A DNA stretch of 64,000 nt, taken from positions 64,001 to 128,000 of IMG/VR virus record IMGVR_UViG_3300047317_001031; one strand, given 5' to 3'. The position numbers and the translations under genes were made by a program. Below are positions 25,193 through 34,567 of the stretch, one piece after another. This DNA is from a virus. The notes below the pieces were generated by a model. The model was not told the origin of the DNA, did not search any database, and saw nothing but the letters and a program-made list of their open reading frames with translations. Every line of letters begins with the position of its first letter. Position 1 is the first letter of the stretch.

Positions 25193-25645
25193 ATGGCGAT
25201 TGTTCCCGGCACATACAACCTTGGGCCGGATAATTCTATTACGATCACGCGTAACGATACGAATTCCGTGGTGACGCTTGACGGCGTTCGAACGAAGTTC
25301 ATGTCTAAGTATGACGATGAAATCGTAAAGGGTTCTCCGATTGACCTTGGCGGAATCGTTATCGCTACGCGCATCCCTGGAGGATTGTCGGGATCTATTG
25401 AGGTTGAACGTGCAACCAACGATTTCGACTTACTTACCCAGTTCCTTGATCAAAACTATTATGCACAAGGTCCGCATCTTCGATTCACGATTACGGAGAC
25501 GGTGCTCCAAGCGGATAGACTCTCTTCAGATTCGGCACAATTCACGCTTGCAGTTTTCCATGGATACAATCGTGGATCATACGAGAGAACCGGAATCGTT
25601 AAAACCACAGTGGAATTTTTCGCTTCAACTCTAGTCGCTGTATAG
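25193..25645 (+). CDS. tail tube protein
   Basis: 150 residues, the usual size for myovirus tubes, directly after the sheath gene. Beta-rich (MAIVPGTYNLGPDNSITITRN, LSGSIEVERATNDFDLLTQFLDQNY). GAGGAG upstream. Forms the inner tube through which DNA passes. Confidence 0.72.
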   Translation: MAIVPGTYNLGPDNSITITRNDTNSVVTLDGVRTKFMSKYDDEIVKGSPIDLGGIVIATRIPGGLSGSIEVERATNDFDLLTQFLDQNYYAQGPHLRFTITETVLQADRLSSDSAQFTLAVFHGYNRGSYERTGIVKTTVEFFASTLVAV

Positions 25646-25667
25646 CGCGTATAAATAGGAGATCCCC

Positions 25668-26063
25668 TTGATTGGAGAGAAACAGACTCTCGTACTTAGC
25701 GACCGCGTAACGGTTGAGGTAGGAGAATTGGACGGATACGAAGAGGACCTCGCCGATTCGCGTCTAGCAGAAGTCGTAAGCATCGGCGGAGATCCGAAGC
25801 GAATGGAAAAACCTGAAGAGCAAAGTTCTCTTATGGCGAAGATGATGCTTTCTACTGCTAAGGTTTTTTCTATTTGTAGTATACGCAAAGTTAATGACAA
25901 TCTGGTATTCCCGCTTAAAAATGCTGGAATGTACGCTAGCACGGCGAAGATGCTAAAAATTTCCGAGAAGAGAACGCTTACTGAATGGGGCGCTCCGATT
26001 TATTCTCCTCCCCAGGAGAAGGTGGGAAACGCGCAGGCCGTCGAGGATTCCGAACATCCGTAA
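25668..26063 (+). CDS. tail assembly chaperone, short (G-like) product
   Basis: 131 residues from TTG behind AGGAGATCCCC. Acidic start (ELDGYEEDLADSRLAEV) and helical middle. The position between tube and tape measure matches gpG-like chaperones. Its 3' part overlaps a second frame and carries the slippery site described separately. Confidence 0.72.
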   Translation: MIGEKQTLVLSDRVTVEVGELDGYEEDLADSRLAEVVSIGGDPKRMEKPEEQSSLMAKMMLSTAKVFSICSIRKVNDNLVFPLKNAGMYASTAKMLKISEKRTLTEWGAPIYSPPQEKVGNAQAVEDSEHP

Positions 26064-26233
26064 CGCTCGCTCGTGTTTCTCGTGGCGGCATATCTATGCA
26101 CGATGCCCGTATGATGTCTCAAGTTGATCGTAGAGCCGCACTCCAAATTCTTGCAGAGCTTGAAGGCGGGATCGTGGATGAGAAGACGGGTGAGGTGACA
26201 TGGCCTGATCGCTCTAAGTCTGAGGAGAAATGA
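25668..26233 (+). CDS. tail assembly chaperone, frameshifted (GT-like) product
   Basis: Produced by -1 frameshifting at 26024-26030: reading moves from frame V-G-N to G-K-R and continues through TLARVSRGGISMHDARMMSQVDRRA to a stop at 26233. The extension has no good start of its own (only an internal ATG at 26096). G/GT pairs coat the tape measure during tail assembly in lambda and many other phages. Confidence 0.7.
26024..26030 (+). promoter_or_regulatory. -1 programmed frameshift site GGGAAAC
   Basis: Heptamer in the exact register X XXY YYZ (codons GGA AAC in the zero frame), near the end of the first chaperone frame and within the overlap with the second. A possible weak hairpin (GGAT/ATCC, 26045-26059) lies downstream. 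Matches the lambda G-T arrangement. Confidence 0.8.
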
Positions 26234-26742
26234 TGAGCATTGAACGTGTGTTTCATAGTTTAGAGTCTTTCTCGCGGTTCTTGGAGCGTGCGGCAGTAAC
26301 GGCAGAAATCCCAATGGTCATCGCTGCTCGGGAATCTGCTCGCGTACTTCAAAAAAACATAAAGAACGTTTATGGTAAAGGGTATAAATTCGAACATAAT
26401 CTTGCGGGATCAGGAGATCTAGCCCCATCAACTCAAGCGGAGCGTACGGCACTTAATTATACGCCCAATGATCCGCTTCTTCGAGACGGTCGTCTCTTAC
26501 GTGATAATGTTGAACGCTTTAGTGAACCTGGGATAGCGGCATCAGGAACCCCCGAAATCATAAACGCTTATCATGAATTTGGGTACCTGTCATTTAGGTC
26601 AGGGAAAAGCGTACCACCGCGTCCGACGTTCAAGATCGGGCTCCAGGATTCAGAAGCGGAAGTTATCGAGATCGTTGAATTAGCATGCGGAAGTATACTT
26701 GGTTTTAGCCCAATAGCAACGGTTATCAGAGAGGGATACTAA
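26230..26742 (+). CDS. tail completion-like protein (HK97 gp10-like, tentative)
   Basis: 170 residues, ATGATG start overlapping the chaperone-extension stop. Contains ESARVLQKNIKNVYGKG and NAYHEFGY...VPPRPTFKIGL, the HEFG...PPRPF pattern of phage gp10/tail-completion or minor tail proteins. Located between chaperone and tape measure. Confidence 0.6.
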   Translation: MMSIERVFHSLESFSRFLERAAVTAEIPMVIAARESARVLQKNIKNVYGKGYKFEHNLAGSGDLAPSTQAERTALNYTPNDPLLRDGRLLRDNVERFSEPGIAASGTPEIINAYHEFGYLSFRSGKSVPPRPTFKIGLQDSEAEVIEIVELACGSILGFSPIATVIREGY

Positions 26743-26743
26743 A

Positions 26744-29047
26744 ATTCTCGGAAGCTGGACCGTCGCAAGCATTATTCGTTTTTCTTCGAATGCGGATGTT
26801 GTTATGTCCCGCATAGCCTCGTCGACTGCGATGGCATCGGGAGCACTTGATCGTCAAAAGAAGCAATTAGATGCTAATCAATTAGCCACGCTCCGTTATC
26901 AGCAACGAATAGCTGCTCTTCGCGCAGAACAGATGCGTTTCGTACAGATGGGAGCAGGGTTTGCCGCAGTTGGAGGATTCCTTGCTATAGGAACTGCTGT
27001 GGCTGATGCATCTAAGTTCCAGCTAGTGATGACCAGTATCCAGAACGTCACCGAAGCATCGGCATCACAGATGGAGCGTCTCTACAACGCAACGTTCAAC
27101 GTCGGGAATAAAACGGCGATGAACGCAACCGAGGTTGCAGAAATGTTCCGGGAAATCGCGCGTAGCGCACAAGGCTCTACGTTGGGATTTCAGGGGATGT
27201 TAAACATTCTTCCCTATGCAGCGAAAATGCAGACGGTTCTAGGGCCTACTCGTGGAATGTCACCTGAACAAACGGTTGATACCACAATGGCGCTTGTCCA
27301 TCTCTTCCGCCAATATTACGAAGCCGGAACTCCAAAGATGATGGATACCGTTCTTCGCATGTTTGAACTGTCCCCAATTTCGCCCGCCCAAATGTTACGG
27401 CAAATGACGTATTTCGTGCCGATGCTCAAGGCGCTCAATACGCCTAATGAGCAAGCAGCAACGATGATGACGTTCCTTGCACGCGCTGGGTTCGGAAGCG
27501 GAAAAGGCGGCACGGGCGTTGCCATGCAAACATTACAATCATTAGGGCCTCTACAAATAACATCTTTCGCTCAAGCACATAAACACGAAATGTTAGTCAA
27601 GCTCGGATTGCTTAATAAAGATGGAACAAGTCCGTTCGTACATCCTGGAGGACCTGGCGGAAAACCGTATTACGATCTCTTCCAAGAACTGGCGCAGGTT
27701 TCCAAGGCTTCGCAACTCGTAGGCGGCGGAGCGAATGCGGTAAAGACTCTTACGAGCATCTTTGGGACAACCGGCGGCAGAGTCGCTATGCTTATGGCAG
27801 ATCCTGATCTTGTCAAGCAATTACAGTCCCTCGAAAAGATCATGACGACCCAAGCCTCGCTCGGGCTTAAACCACAGTCCGAGAAGATCATGGATACTGT
27901 ATCATCTCAGTGGAAACGTATGATCGCGAACTTCAATTCGCTAATGATTGAAATGGGCGTTCCGTGGTTGCGTGCGTTAACAGATTTATTCCGATCAATC
28001 GGTGATGCCTTACATAATGCACAGGCATGGATGCACCAACATCCGCGTGCGGAAAAGGCTATTGGTGCAGGTGCCGCAGTTGGATCAACGGTTCTTGCGG
28101 GTGTCGCTCTTTCAGGAATTATCGGTGCTGCCGGAAAGATACTCGGTTTTGGGGGCGGGATAGGCATTTTAGGAGGCGGTGCCGGGGGGCTATTCGGTGG
28201 GGTTCTCGGATCATTACGTAGAGCGGGAACAGATATTGCGAAAATTTTCACATTCTCTCCAGGAGGGAAAGGGATTATCGGTCAGGGTGTTTCCGGGATG
28301 ATGAAGCCTGATTTTCTCCGTGATCTAGGTATGGGATTACGAAACATACCAGGAATACGGCAACTCCTTACGGCTCTTGATCATCTTGGAGGAGTCGGAA
28401 AACTCATCGCCGGCATAATGAATATTCTCGTTCATAGTTCCGGGCTTCTTATCAGGACTCTTTTCGCGTTTGGATTGCGCTTGCTCAACGTCGTTGGATG
28501 GGCATTGCTTGTTAAGGATGCCTTACAATTCTTTCTTGACCATCCGAAAGAAATCGGGGCTTGGGTTGCGAAAATCATATGGTTTTTCCGTGCAACGCTA
28601 ATACCGCAGACGATCAAGGCCATGCAGACATTCGTTCCGCTTATACTCGGGGCATTTTGGAATATGCTCAAAGGGATGTTGGATATGATCTTGCATCCCG
28701 GTCGTTTTGTCGCAGCAGCAAAGGACATGATGAAGGCCATAAACGATTACAATTGGCAGCAACAGCATATAAACGATATAGCCGCTGCACGGGCATCGGC
28801 ACAACATGCGAAAGAAAATGAACAGCGTTACGCAGATGAACAGCGTAAGCGAGCATTTGCAAATGACCGCGTAAGACGTCAAGAAGGAACTAATATAACC
28901 ATACAGAGCCTCGTTCTCCCTGGCGTGAAAACAGCGAAAGACATACATCCAGCACTTATGAATGTTGATAAGCTAACGCAGGGAAGCCCCCGCATTCCAA
29001 CTGATCCTCGCATTGCATTCCCGCTGAATTCTTCATTCGCTATCTAA
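26744..29047 (+). CDS. tail tape measure protein
   Basis: About 767 residues if initiated at the ATT at 26744; the first standard start is ATG 26804 (747 residues). The upstream 20 codons read GSWTVASIIRFSSNADVVM, a plausible tape-measure N-terminus, with AGAGGGA eight bases before ATT and a stop only at 26714. The protein has an N-terminal helical region, Gly/Ala-rich hydrophobic stretches (about 400-460 and 530-580) and a long helical C-terminus. It sets tail length. Confidence 0.85.
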   Translation: MLGSWTVASIIRFSSNADVVMSRIASSTAMASGALDRQKKQLDANQLATLRYQQRIAALRAEQMRFVQMGAGFAAVGGFLAIGTAVADASKFQLVMTSIQNVTEASASQMERLYNATFNVGNKTAMNATEVAEMFREIARSAQGSTLGFQGMLNILPYAAKMQTVLGPTRGMSPEQTVDTTMALVHLFRQYYEAGTPKMMDTVLRMFELSPISPAQMLRQMTYFVPMLKALNTPNEQAATMMTFLARAGFGSGKGGTGVAMQTLQSLGPLQITSFAQAHKHEMLVKLGLLNKDGTSPFVHPGGPGGKPYYDLFQELAQVSKASQLVGGGANAVKTLTSIFGTTGGRVAMLMADPDLVKQLQSLEKIMTTQASLGLKPQSEKIMDTVSSQWKRMIANFNSLMIEMGVPWLRALTDLFRSIGDALHNAQAWMHQHPRAEKAIGAGAAVGSTVLAGVALSGIIGAAGKILGFGGGIGILGGGAGGLFGGVLGSLRRAGTDIAKIFTFSPGGKGIIGQGVSGMMKPDFLRDLGMGLRNIPGIRQLLTALDHLGGVGKLIAGIMNILVHSSGLLIRTLFAFGLRLLNVVGWALLVKDALQFFLDHPKEIGAWVAKIIWFFRATLIPQTIKAMQTFVPLILGAFWNMLKGMLDMILHPGRFVAAAKDMMKAINDYNWQQQHINDIAAARASAQHAKENEQRYADEQRKRAFANDRVRRQEGTNITIQSLVLPGVKTAKDIHPALMNVDKLTQGSPRIPTDPRIAFPLNSSFAI

Positions 29048-29065
29048 TCCGCATGGGGAGTCGTT

Positions 29066-29998
29066 ATGGCTTTTACTGTCGCAACGATCCCTCCAACAGG
29101 ACCTCAACATCCAGGCCCTGCGCCTCTTACATTCGGTTCGGTTGCATTCAATTCTGAGGAATGCCCGTCACATTTACCGATAGGTCCAGGGACGCAGAAA
29201 TTAACGGTATGTGAATTGATCGGGGGAGGGCGAGTTTTACAATCATTCGGCTCTCAGCCGCAACCCGTGACGTTTTCCGGTACGTTCTGGAATGTGAACG
29301 TCGCTCCTCGTGTTACGCTTTTACGTTCATACAATGTTGCCGGAAGCGAACAACCGTTAACATGGAATTTCGAAAAATATTACGGAATTCTCACAAAATT
29401 CGAGCCGAATTATCATAATGTAAATCGATGCGAATATACGCTCACGATTGAAATAACTCGTGATGCGAACGGTTCATTTTCATCAACAACTCCGACTTCC
29501 GTTGATTCGCAAGTTTCCGCTCTTCAGAATAATGCAACTCTTGCATATGGACAACTCCTCGGTCAAGCATCAGCGGTCGGAGATACACAGCCGGCAAGCT
29601 GGCAGTCTGATTGGAGTAACGAGCAGCAGGCGATTCAACAAGGTGCTCCTCTTTCCCAAGCAAGCCCGCAAACCGCTCAGAATATAACGAATACGGTGCA
29701 GGCATTGACGGGCCAGGTTTCACCGTATATCTCAGGGCTTAATCCCCTTGACCCTCGTATAATTCCAGCTACGCAGTTCTTGAATGCCCTCATCCTTGTT
29801 TCAAGGAATGTCCAACAAGGTCAAGCTCCTAGAACGGTTCAGGTGATCGGCGGATCTCTCGCGACCGTTGCGGCAAAGTATTATGGTGATGTTTCGCTTA
29901 CGATGCAATTAGCTCAGGCAAACGGTCTATCAACGGCGCAGCTTCCAAGCGGAGTTTTCAAGACGATCATCCTTCCGCCGTTCCCAATGGTTGCATAG
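29066..29998 (+). CDS. baseplate/tail protein with C-terminal LysM-like domain
   Basis: 310 residues behind GGGGAG. Beta-rich N-domain, Gln/Ala-rich linker, and a C-terminal VIGGSLATVAAKYYGDVSLTMQLAQANGL that fits a LysM repeat, as in T4 gp53-like or P2-type hub accessory proteins. Links tube and hub, possibly contacting peptidoglycan. Confidence 0.7.
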   Translation: MAFTVATIPPTGPQHPGPAPLTFGSVAFNSEECPSHLPIGPGTQKLTVCELIGGGRVLQSFGSQPQPVTFSGTFWNVNVAPRVTLLRSYNVAGSEQPLTWNFEKYYGILTKFEPNYHNVNRCEYTLTIEITRDANGSFSSTTPTSVDSQVSALQNNATLAYGQLLGQASAVGDTQPASWQSDWSNEQQAIQQGAPLSQASPQTAQNITNTVQALTGQVSPYISGLNPLDPRIIPATQFLNALILVSRNVQQGQAPRTVQVIGGSLATVAAKYYGDVSLTMQLAQANGLSTAQLPSGVFKTIILPPFPMVA

Positions 29999-30007
29999 GA
30001 ATAAAAT

Positions 30008-31468
30008 ATGGCCGCATTCCCAACCCCAATGTCAACGGCTTTGCAGCCCGTCGTTTATACACCAACATTCGAGACCAATCAGGTTGCGTGCGTCGTAGTT
30101 ATTGAAGGCGTTCCATATCTTCCGGTTCATGCAACGATTGAGCATAATGCACATGGGGCTACGGACTCTGCTGAATGTACGCTCCCCGTAAGTAGTAATC
30201 CTGATTTCTCGGTAATGTTTGCCCGAAGTGATGGGACTGGAGGAACGCCTAACAATGCCCTCGTCCCTGTCTATGTAAGCATTTATGCTGGATTCCCGGC
30301 GAACCGTGTTCCTGAATCTCTTGATTTCTCTCAATTGTCGCAGCGATTCTTCGGTATCGTTGATTTGTACTCGGCGCAAATCGGAGCGAATGAAGTAACT
30401 TTTAAGTGCCGTAGTATGGCGGCTCCTCTTGTTGATTTCCCAGTAACATCGCTCGCGATGAACGTAACGACGACGCAACTCGTTACAGCACTCGCTCAGA
30501 GCGTAGGGCTTACGCCGAATATCCTCCTCAATCCGAATAATCCGCCACTATACGTGCAGGAAGTATTCGCGAATGAATTTGTCGGAGGTCAGAACTTCGC
30601 CTCAACCGTAGTGAATGAACGTGCATGGGATTTGCTTTTGAAGTGTGCTCTCTTTGACGATGTGGATGTTTGGGTAAGCCAGATCGGCGGAATTTCTTTC
30701 CTTAATTATTGTGCGCCTGGTCTTATCCCTAGGACGACGGTCGGGCTTACATATGGAACGGATATAGAAGAAATAACCGTTGAGCACTCAATCCAATATG
30801 CGAAAAATATACACGTTGAAGTACATAGTTATAATAAACGAATAAAGCAATCGACGTCATTTTCTGTTGATAGTAATGATCCAGGAGGCATAACGAGTAC
30901 GCCTACAACGAAAACCGTGACTTCATCTCCTATATTCGGGACTTCCGGCCAAGTATCAACGAGCGTATCTCCTACTGGAGTTTCAACAACGACGCAGACT
31001 TCTTTTAGTGGCGGATCTACAACGGCGAGCACTTCTCCAGGAAGAGAATCGGCTAAAGAACGATATGTTGTATATCCTAGAAATCTATCTCCCATAGCTT
31101 GCCAACAATTAGCGCAATCCATGTGGAGGCAGATTTCCATGCAAGAATATCGCATGACGCTAACGATCCCCATGACGACACTATTTCTTTTCGCTTTTGA
31201 CACTAGCGGCATAAGTATTCTCCTGAACGTAATGGGTCTTCCCTATCGTAATGCCAATAGCGTTTTTAGCGGAACGGCTCCGATAACGAATACGGCCACT
31301 CTCTCATACGCAGGTTCTCCTGTTGTGACCTCAAATACGGTAACAACAACGAGAACGGATACACGCTATTGGCCTCGTCGGATTACTGAGACGATTGATC
31401 CTAGCGGTGCCGGGTGGAAGCTAGTAGTGGAAAGTGTGAATCACTCGTTGCCGCAGGGTCAAATTTGA
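30008..31468 (+). CDS. baseplate hub protein (gpD/gp27-like)
   Basis: 486 residues. Position after tape measure and LysM-like protein, and mixed beta domains (FFGIVDLYSAQIGANEVTFKCRS, YVVYPRNLSPIACQQLAQSMWRQISMQEYRMTLTIP) fit phage late-control/hub proteins. A Ser/Thr-rich linker occupies about 285-340. Forms the trimeric hub holding the spike. Confidence 0.68.
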   Translation: MAAFPTPMSTALQPVVYTPTFETNQVACVVVIEGVPYLPVHATIEHNAHGATDSAECTLPVSSNPDFSVMFARSDGTGGTPNNALVPVYVSIYAGFPANRVPESLDFSQLSQRFFGIVDLYSAQIGANEVTFKCRSMAAPLVDFPVTSLAMNVTTTQLVTALAQSVGLTPNILLNPNNPPLYVQEVFANEFVGGQNFASTVVNERAWDLLLKCALFDDVDVWVSQIGGISFLNYCAPGLIPRTTVGLTYGTDIEEITVEHSIQYAKNIHVEVHSYNKRIKQSTSFSVDSNDPGGITSTPTTKTVTSSPIFGTSGQVSTSVSPTGVSTTTQTSFSGGSTTASTSPGRESAKERYVVYPRNLSPIACQQLAQSMWRQISMQEYRMTLTIPMTTLFLFAFDTSGISILLNVMGLPYRNANSVFSGTAPITNTATLSYAGSPVVTSNTVTTTRTDTRYWPRRITETIDPSGAGWKLVVESVNHSLPQGQI

Positions 31469-32232
31469 TGGAGAGAATGAAGCGAGGAACATTCCCTGCG
31501 TGCCCTGGGATATATCTTATCAAGAATTCCGTAAACGGGAAGAAGTATGTTGGGTCAGCGGTAAATATTAGAATGCGCATAAGGAATCATAGGACAACAT
31601 TAAATAGAGGGAAGCATACAAACCATATATTGCAAAGGTCTTGGGACAAATATGGAGCAGAAGCGTTTGAATATTTTGTTCTTGAGTATGTTGAAGATAA
31701 AAGTGAACTTATTCCACGAGAGCAATCTTGGATTGACAGAATTTCTCCTGAATATAATATATGTAAAGTCGCAGGGAGCCGTTTAGGGCGTGGGCATACG
31801 CAGGAATCTAAAGATAAGGTAGGAGCGGCAAGCAGGGCGAGGGGGGCCGGGAACAAAAAAGGATTAAAACTCTCACTTGAAACACGTCAAAAAATATCTG
31901 TAGCACGCATGGGGAAGAAATTATCGCGTGAATCTATTGAGAAGCGTGAAAAAACACGACGCGAAAATGCACAAAGTCTTCGAGCTATGGGTATCCCTGC
32001 TTGGAATAGTGGAAAGCAATTTCTTTCTCCAGAGAAACTTCGTGAGGTTGTGGATAACAATCGTGGAGAGAAAAACAAAACTGCAAGATTGACGGAAGTA
32101 GAAGTTCGAGAAATAAAGAGGCGCGTTTTAGCTGGCGAAGTGCAGCAGCGTATCGCCGATGAACTGGGAGTCCCACAGTCCCATATCTCGCGTATAAAGC
32201 TCGGAAAGTCTTGGAGCCATGTGATAGTCTGA
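31468..32232 (+). CDS. GIY-YIG homing endonuclease
   Basis: 254 residues; ATG overlaps the hub stop (TGATG). N-terminal CPGIYLIKNSVNGKKYVGSA (GIY...YVG) with a downstream Arg and Glu, then NUMOD3-like repeats (SKDKVGAASRARGAG, TRQKISVARMGKKLS) and a C-terminal HTH (QQRIADELGVPQSHISRIKLGKSW). A mobile gene inserted between hub and spike genes without disrupting them. More A-rich than its neighbours. Confidence 0.92.
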   Translation: MERMKRGTFPACPGIYLIKNSVNGKKYVGSAVNIRMRIRNHRTTLNRGKHTNHILQRSWDKYGAEAFEYFVLEYVEDKSELIPREQSWIDRISPEYNICKVAGSRLGRGHTQESKDKVGAASRARGAGNKKGLKLSLETRQKISVARMGKKLSRESIEKREKTRRENAQSLRAMGIPAWNSGKQFLSPEKLREVVDNNRGEKNKTARLTEVEVREIKRRVLAGEVQQRIADELGVPQSHISRIKLGKSWSHVIV

Positions 32233-32861
32233 TGACGCTACAAGAAGAGCAATACATCCGCACAATCCTCTCCATCGTCTCGACCATGATAGCGCGTATT
32301 CCTCATCCGGTCGCTATTGAGGGCATTCTCGCTAGCGGAAGTTACAACCCGCAAAATAGTTCGGCGATGTCCATACGTGGTGATACCTTCGCCTCGACGA
32401 GCGCAGAAGAGCAACTTACACATAGAAATATTTCGATCGCGACGGCAGCGCATGGCGACCAATATGGGCCTGTCGGAGACGAACGGACGATCTTGATTCC
32501 TACGCAATCTGGGTACGTTATGCTCTTCGAACATGGAGAAGATGACTCTCCAGGAGCGCCTTCGGGTTGGCGGTACATAAATGTTCCATACGGATTCCGT
32601 CTCAAAACGACAAACGGCTTAATATTCCAAATGGACGATCCGACCGGGTATGCACAAATGGGCGCAATCGGCCTAGATGCAACGCAAGATGCGGTCGTGA
32701 CGTATCGTTATCTCCATGCGGCTATAGAGGCCCTTCGCGCGACCGTACAGACCGCTTTCAATGCGCTCGCGGGAAGCGTGGCCGGAGGCTCCGGGATCAC
32801 GCCCCCGACCGTTGCAGACGTGAGCGTTTCAGGATCTTCAAAATTCAAAGCGGCCCCTTGA
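32232..32861 (+). CDS. baseplate spike/assembly protein (gpV-like)
   Basis: 210 residues; ATG overlaps the endonuclease stop. An OB-like N-terminal region (RTILIPTQSGYVMLFEHGEDDSPGAPSGWRYINVPYGFRL) and a helical/Ala-Gly C-terminus. Position between hub and gp25-like wedge matches spike proteins. Confidence 0.62.
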   Translation: MTLQEEQYIRTILSIVSTMIARIPHPVAIEGILASGSYNPQNSSAMSIRGDTFASTSAEEQLTHRNISIATAAHGDQYGPVGDERTILIPTQSGYVMLFEHGEDDSPGAPSGWRYINVPYGFRLKTTNGLIFQMDDPTGYAQMGAIGLDATQDAVVTYRYLHAAIEALRATVQTAFNALAGSVAGGSGITPPTVADVSVSGSSKFKAAP

Positions 32862-32870
32862 GGTAGATCT

Positions 32871-33314
32871 ATGCCCTATGTTGATGCCTTAAGAGCATGG
32901 GGGGCGGATTTTTCCATAACCTCGACTGGAGACCTCGCGCTTCTCCAAGATTCACCTGCAAGCCCTGCCGCAACGCAACAGCGCGTGATCCGACTAATCC
33001 AATATGTTCCTTTGATTCTTGACGATGCCGGCAACCCGATCACGGAACCGGATGATATTTTTAACACATCATATGGGAGCGGAGCGAGAACGCTCATCGG
33101 GCAGAATCCAGTAAACGATATCATCTCCGGGATGAAAAATCGCATTCTATCCGGTTTGGCACTTGATCCATATATCACGACGTTCCCGACCCCCGTCATT
33201 TCAATCGTTGCCGGACCTACGAACGGAATCGTGACGGTGAGCGTTTCGTGCATGACGACCACGGGGCAACCCGTTACCATTCCACCTCAACAAATTCAGC
33301 TAGCAACGCAGTAA
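32871..33314 (+). CDS. baseplate wedge protein (gp25/gpW-like)
   Basis: 147 residues. Pattern AATQQRVIRLIQYVPLILDD...GARTLIGQNPVNDIISGMKNRIL resembles gp25/LysM-less wedge proteins (Q.I...L.T..GE...dp.YG). Precedes the gpJ-like gene as in P2/Mu baseplates. Confidence 0.7.
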   Translation: MPYVDALRAWGADFSITSTGDLALLQDSPASPAATQQRVIRLIQYVPLILDDAGNPITEPDDIFNTSYGSGARTLIGQNPVNDIISGMKNRILSGLALDPYITTFPTPVISIVAGPTNGIVTVSVSCMTTTGQPVTIPPQQIQLATQ

Positions 33315-33327
33315 GAGGGAGACCGAT

Positions 33328-34566
33328 TTGAGTTTCTTGTCGCCTCTTACGCTAGCACAGATTCAGCTTACTATTACGACGGGCTATAACGCTGCCGCAG
33401 TCGCGAATGGGTCTCTCATCGCGGATACGGGGGCTGGATCAAGCTTCGGCCCCGCATTCAATGCAGTTGCCTTCGCGATCTTTCAGCAGCAGAATCAGAT
33501 TCTCTATGTCGCCGCGATTTCTCGGCTAGCAACGATCCCGGCGAATCAAAACGGTACGCCGAATCCCGACGTCGATTCTTTTGTCGCTCCTTGGGGATTC
33601 ACGCGGCTAGGAGCATCGGCCTCAAGCGGATTGGCTACGTTCTCAACTCCGAGCAATGTCCTCGTACAGATCGTCGTCCCGGTCGGCGCTATCGTACAAA
33701 CGCCAGGGGGCTTACAATTCGCCGTTATCGCTGATCCGAATAATACCGCCTACAATGCAGGGCTCAACGGCTATCCGATAATCGTAAGCACCTCCTCCGT
33801 AAACGCGACCGTCCAATGCCTCACGACCGGAACGATCGGAAACGTCCAGGCAGGACAGATAACGCAGCTTTTCGGAGGAGTCGGAGCAACGCAGATCCCG
33901 GCGCCCGTAAATGCCGTGACGAATACGCTAGCCTTCACGAACGGCATCAATTTCGAATCCGATGCCGCGCTCAAAGCACGCTTTACCTCTGGGCAGTCTA
34001 CGGGAAGAAATGCAGGAACGGGATTTGCGGTACGGGCGGCGGCTCTCGGGGTACAGCCCGGCCTCATCGTATCGTACGGGGATCGCATCAATGTGGACGG
34101 GTCACCTCATTCCGCATGGTTTACGTTGGTCGTAGCCGTTGCCGGTTCTTCCACGACGACGCCCTCTTCGATCATCAACAACGTCATCGCGGCGTTGGAA
34201 GGAAATCCTTTAGCGATTCCCCCCATTCCGCCCGCTCGCCCTGCCGGGATAGCATACAACGTCGTTAGCCCGACCACGTTTACCGGAGTCAACGTCTCCG
34301 CACTTCTAACGCTTATAAGCGGAGCGGTTCCGGCAACCGTCGTTGCTTTAGCCCAAGCCTCCGTAACCGCCTATATTAGCGGAATCGGCCTTGATCCGTA
34401 CGGCAAGCCGACAACCGTCTCTTATACGAAGGTTGCAGCTATTCTTTGGAGTATCAGCGGAATCGCGAACGTCGATAATATCCTGCTAAATTCCGGGACT
34501 TCCGACGTAACCGCTCCGTTTGCGCAGATGCTCATCCCCGGAACCATGACGTTCACGACGGCGTAA
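33328..34566 (+). CDS. baseplate J-like protein
   Basis: 412 residues from TTG. A characteristic N-term (FNAVAFAIFQQQNQILYVAAISRLATI), NGINFESDAALKARFTSGQSTGRNAGTGFAVRAAAL and TAYISGIGLDPYGKPTTVSYTKVAAILWSISGIANVDNILLN, the last matching the gpJ C-terminus. Forms the wedge joining sheath to hub. Confidence 0.88.
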   Translation: MSFLSPLTLAQIQLTITTGYNAAAVANGSLIADTGAGSSFGPAFNAVAFAIFQQQNQILYVAAISRLATIPANQNGTPNPDVDSFVAPWGFTRLGASASSGLATFSTPSNVLVQIVVPVGAIVQTPGGLQFAVIADPNNTAYNAGLNGYPIIVSTSSVNATVQCLTTGTIGNVQAGQITQLFGGVGATQIPAPVNAVTNTLAFTNGINFESDAALKARFTSGQSTGRNAGTGFAVRAAALGVQPGLIVSYGDRINVDGSPHSAWFTLVVAVAGSSTTTPSSIINNVIAALEGNPLAIPPIPPARPAGIAYNVVSPTTFTGVNVSALLTLISGAVPATVVALAQASVTAYISGIGLDPYGKPTTVSYTKVAAILWSISGIANVDNILLNSGTSDVTAPFAQMLIPGTMTFTTA

Positions 34567-34567
34567 T

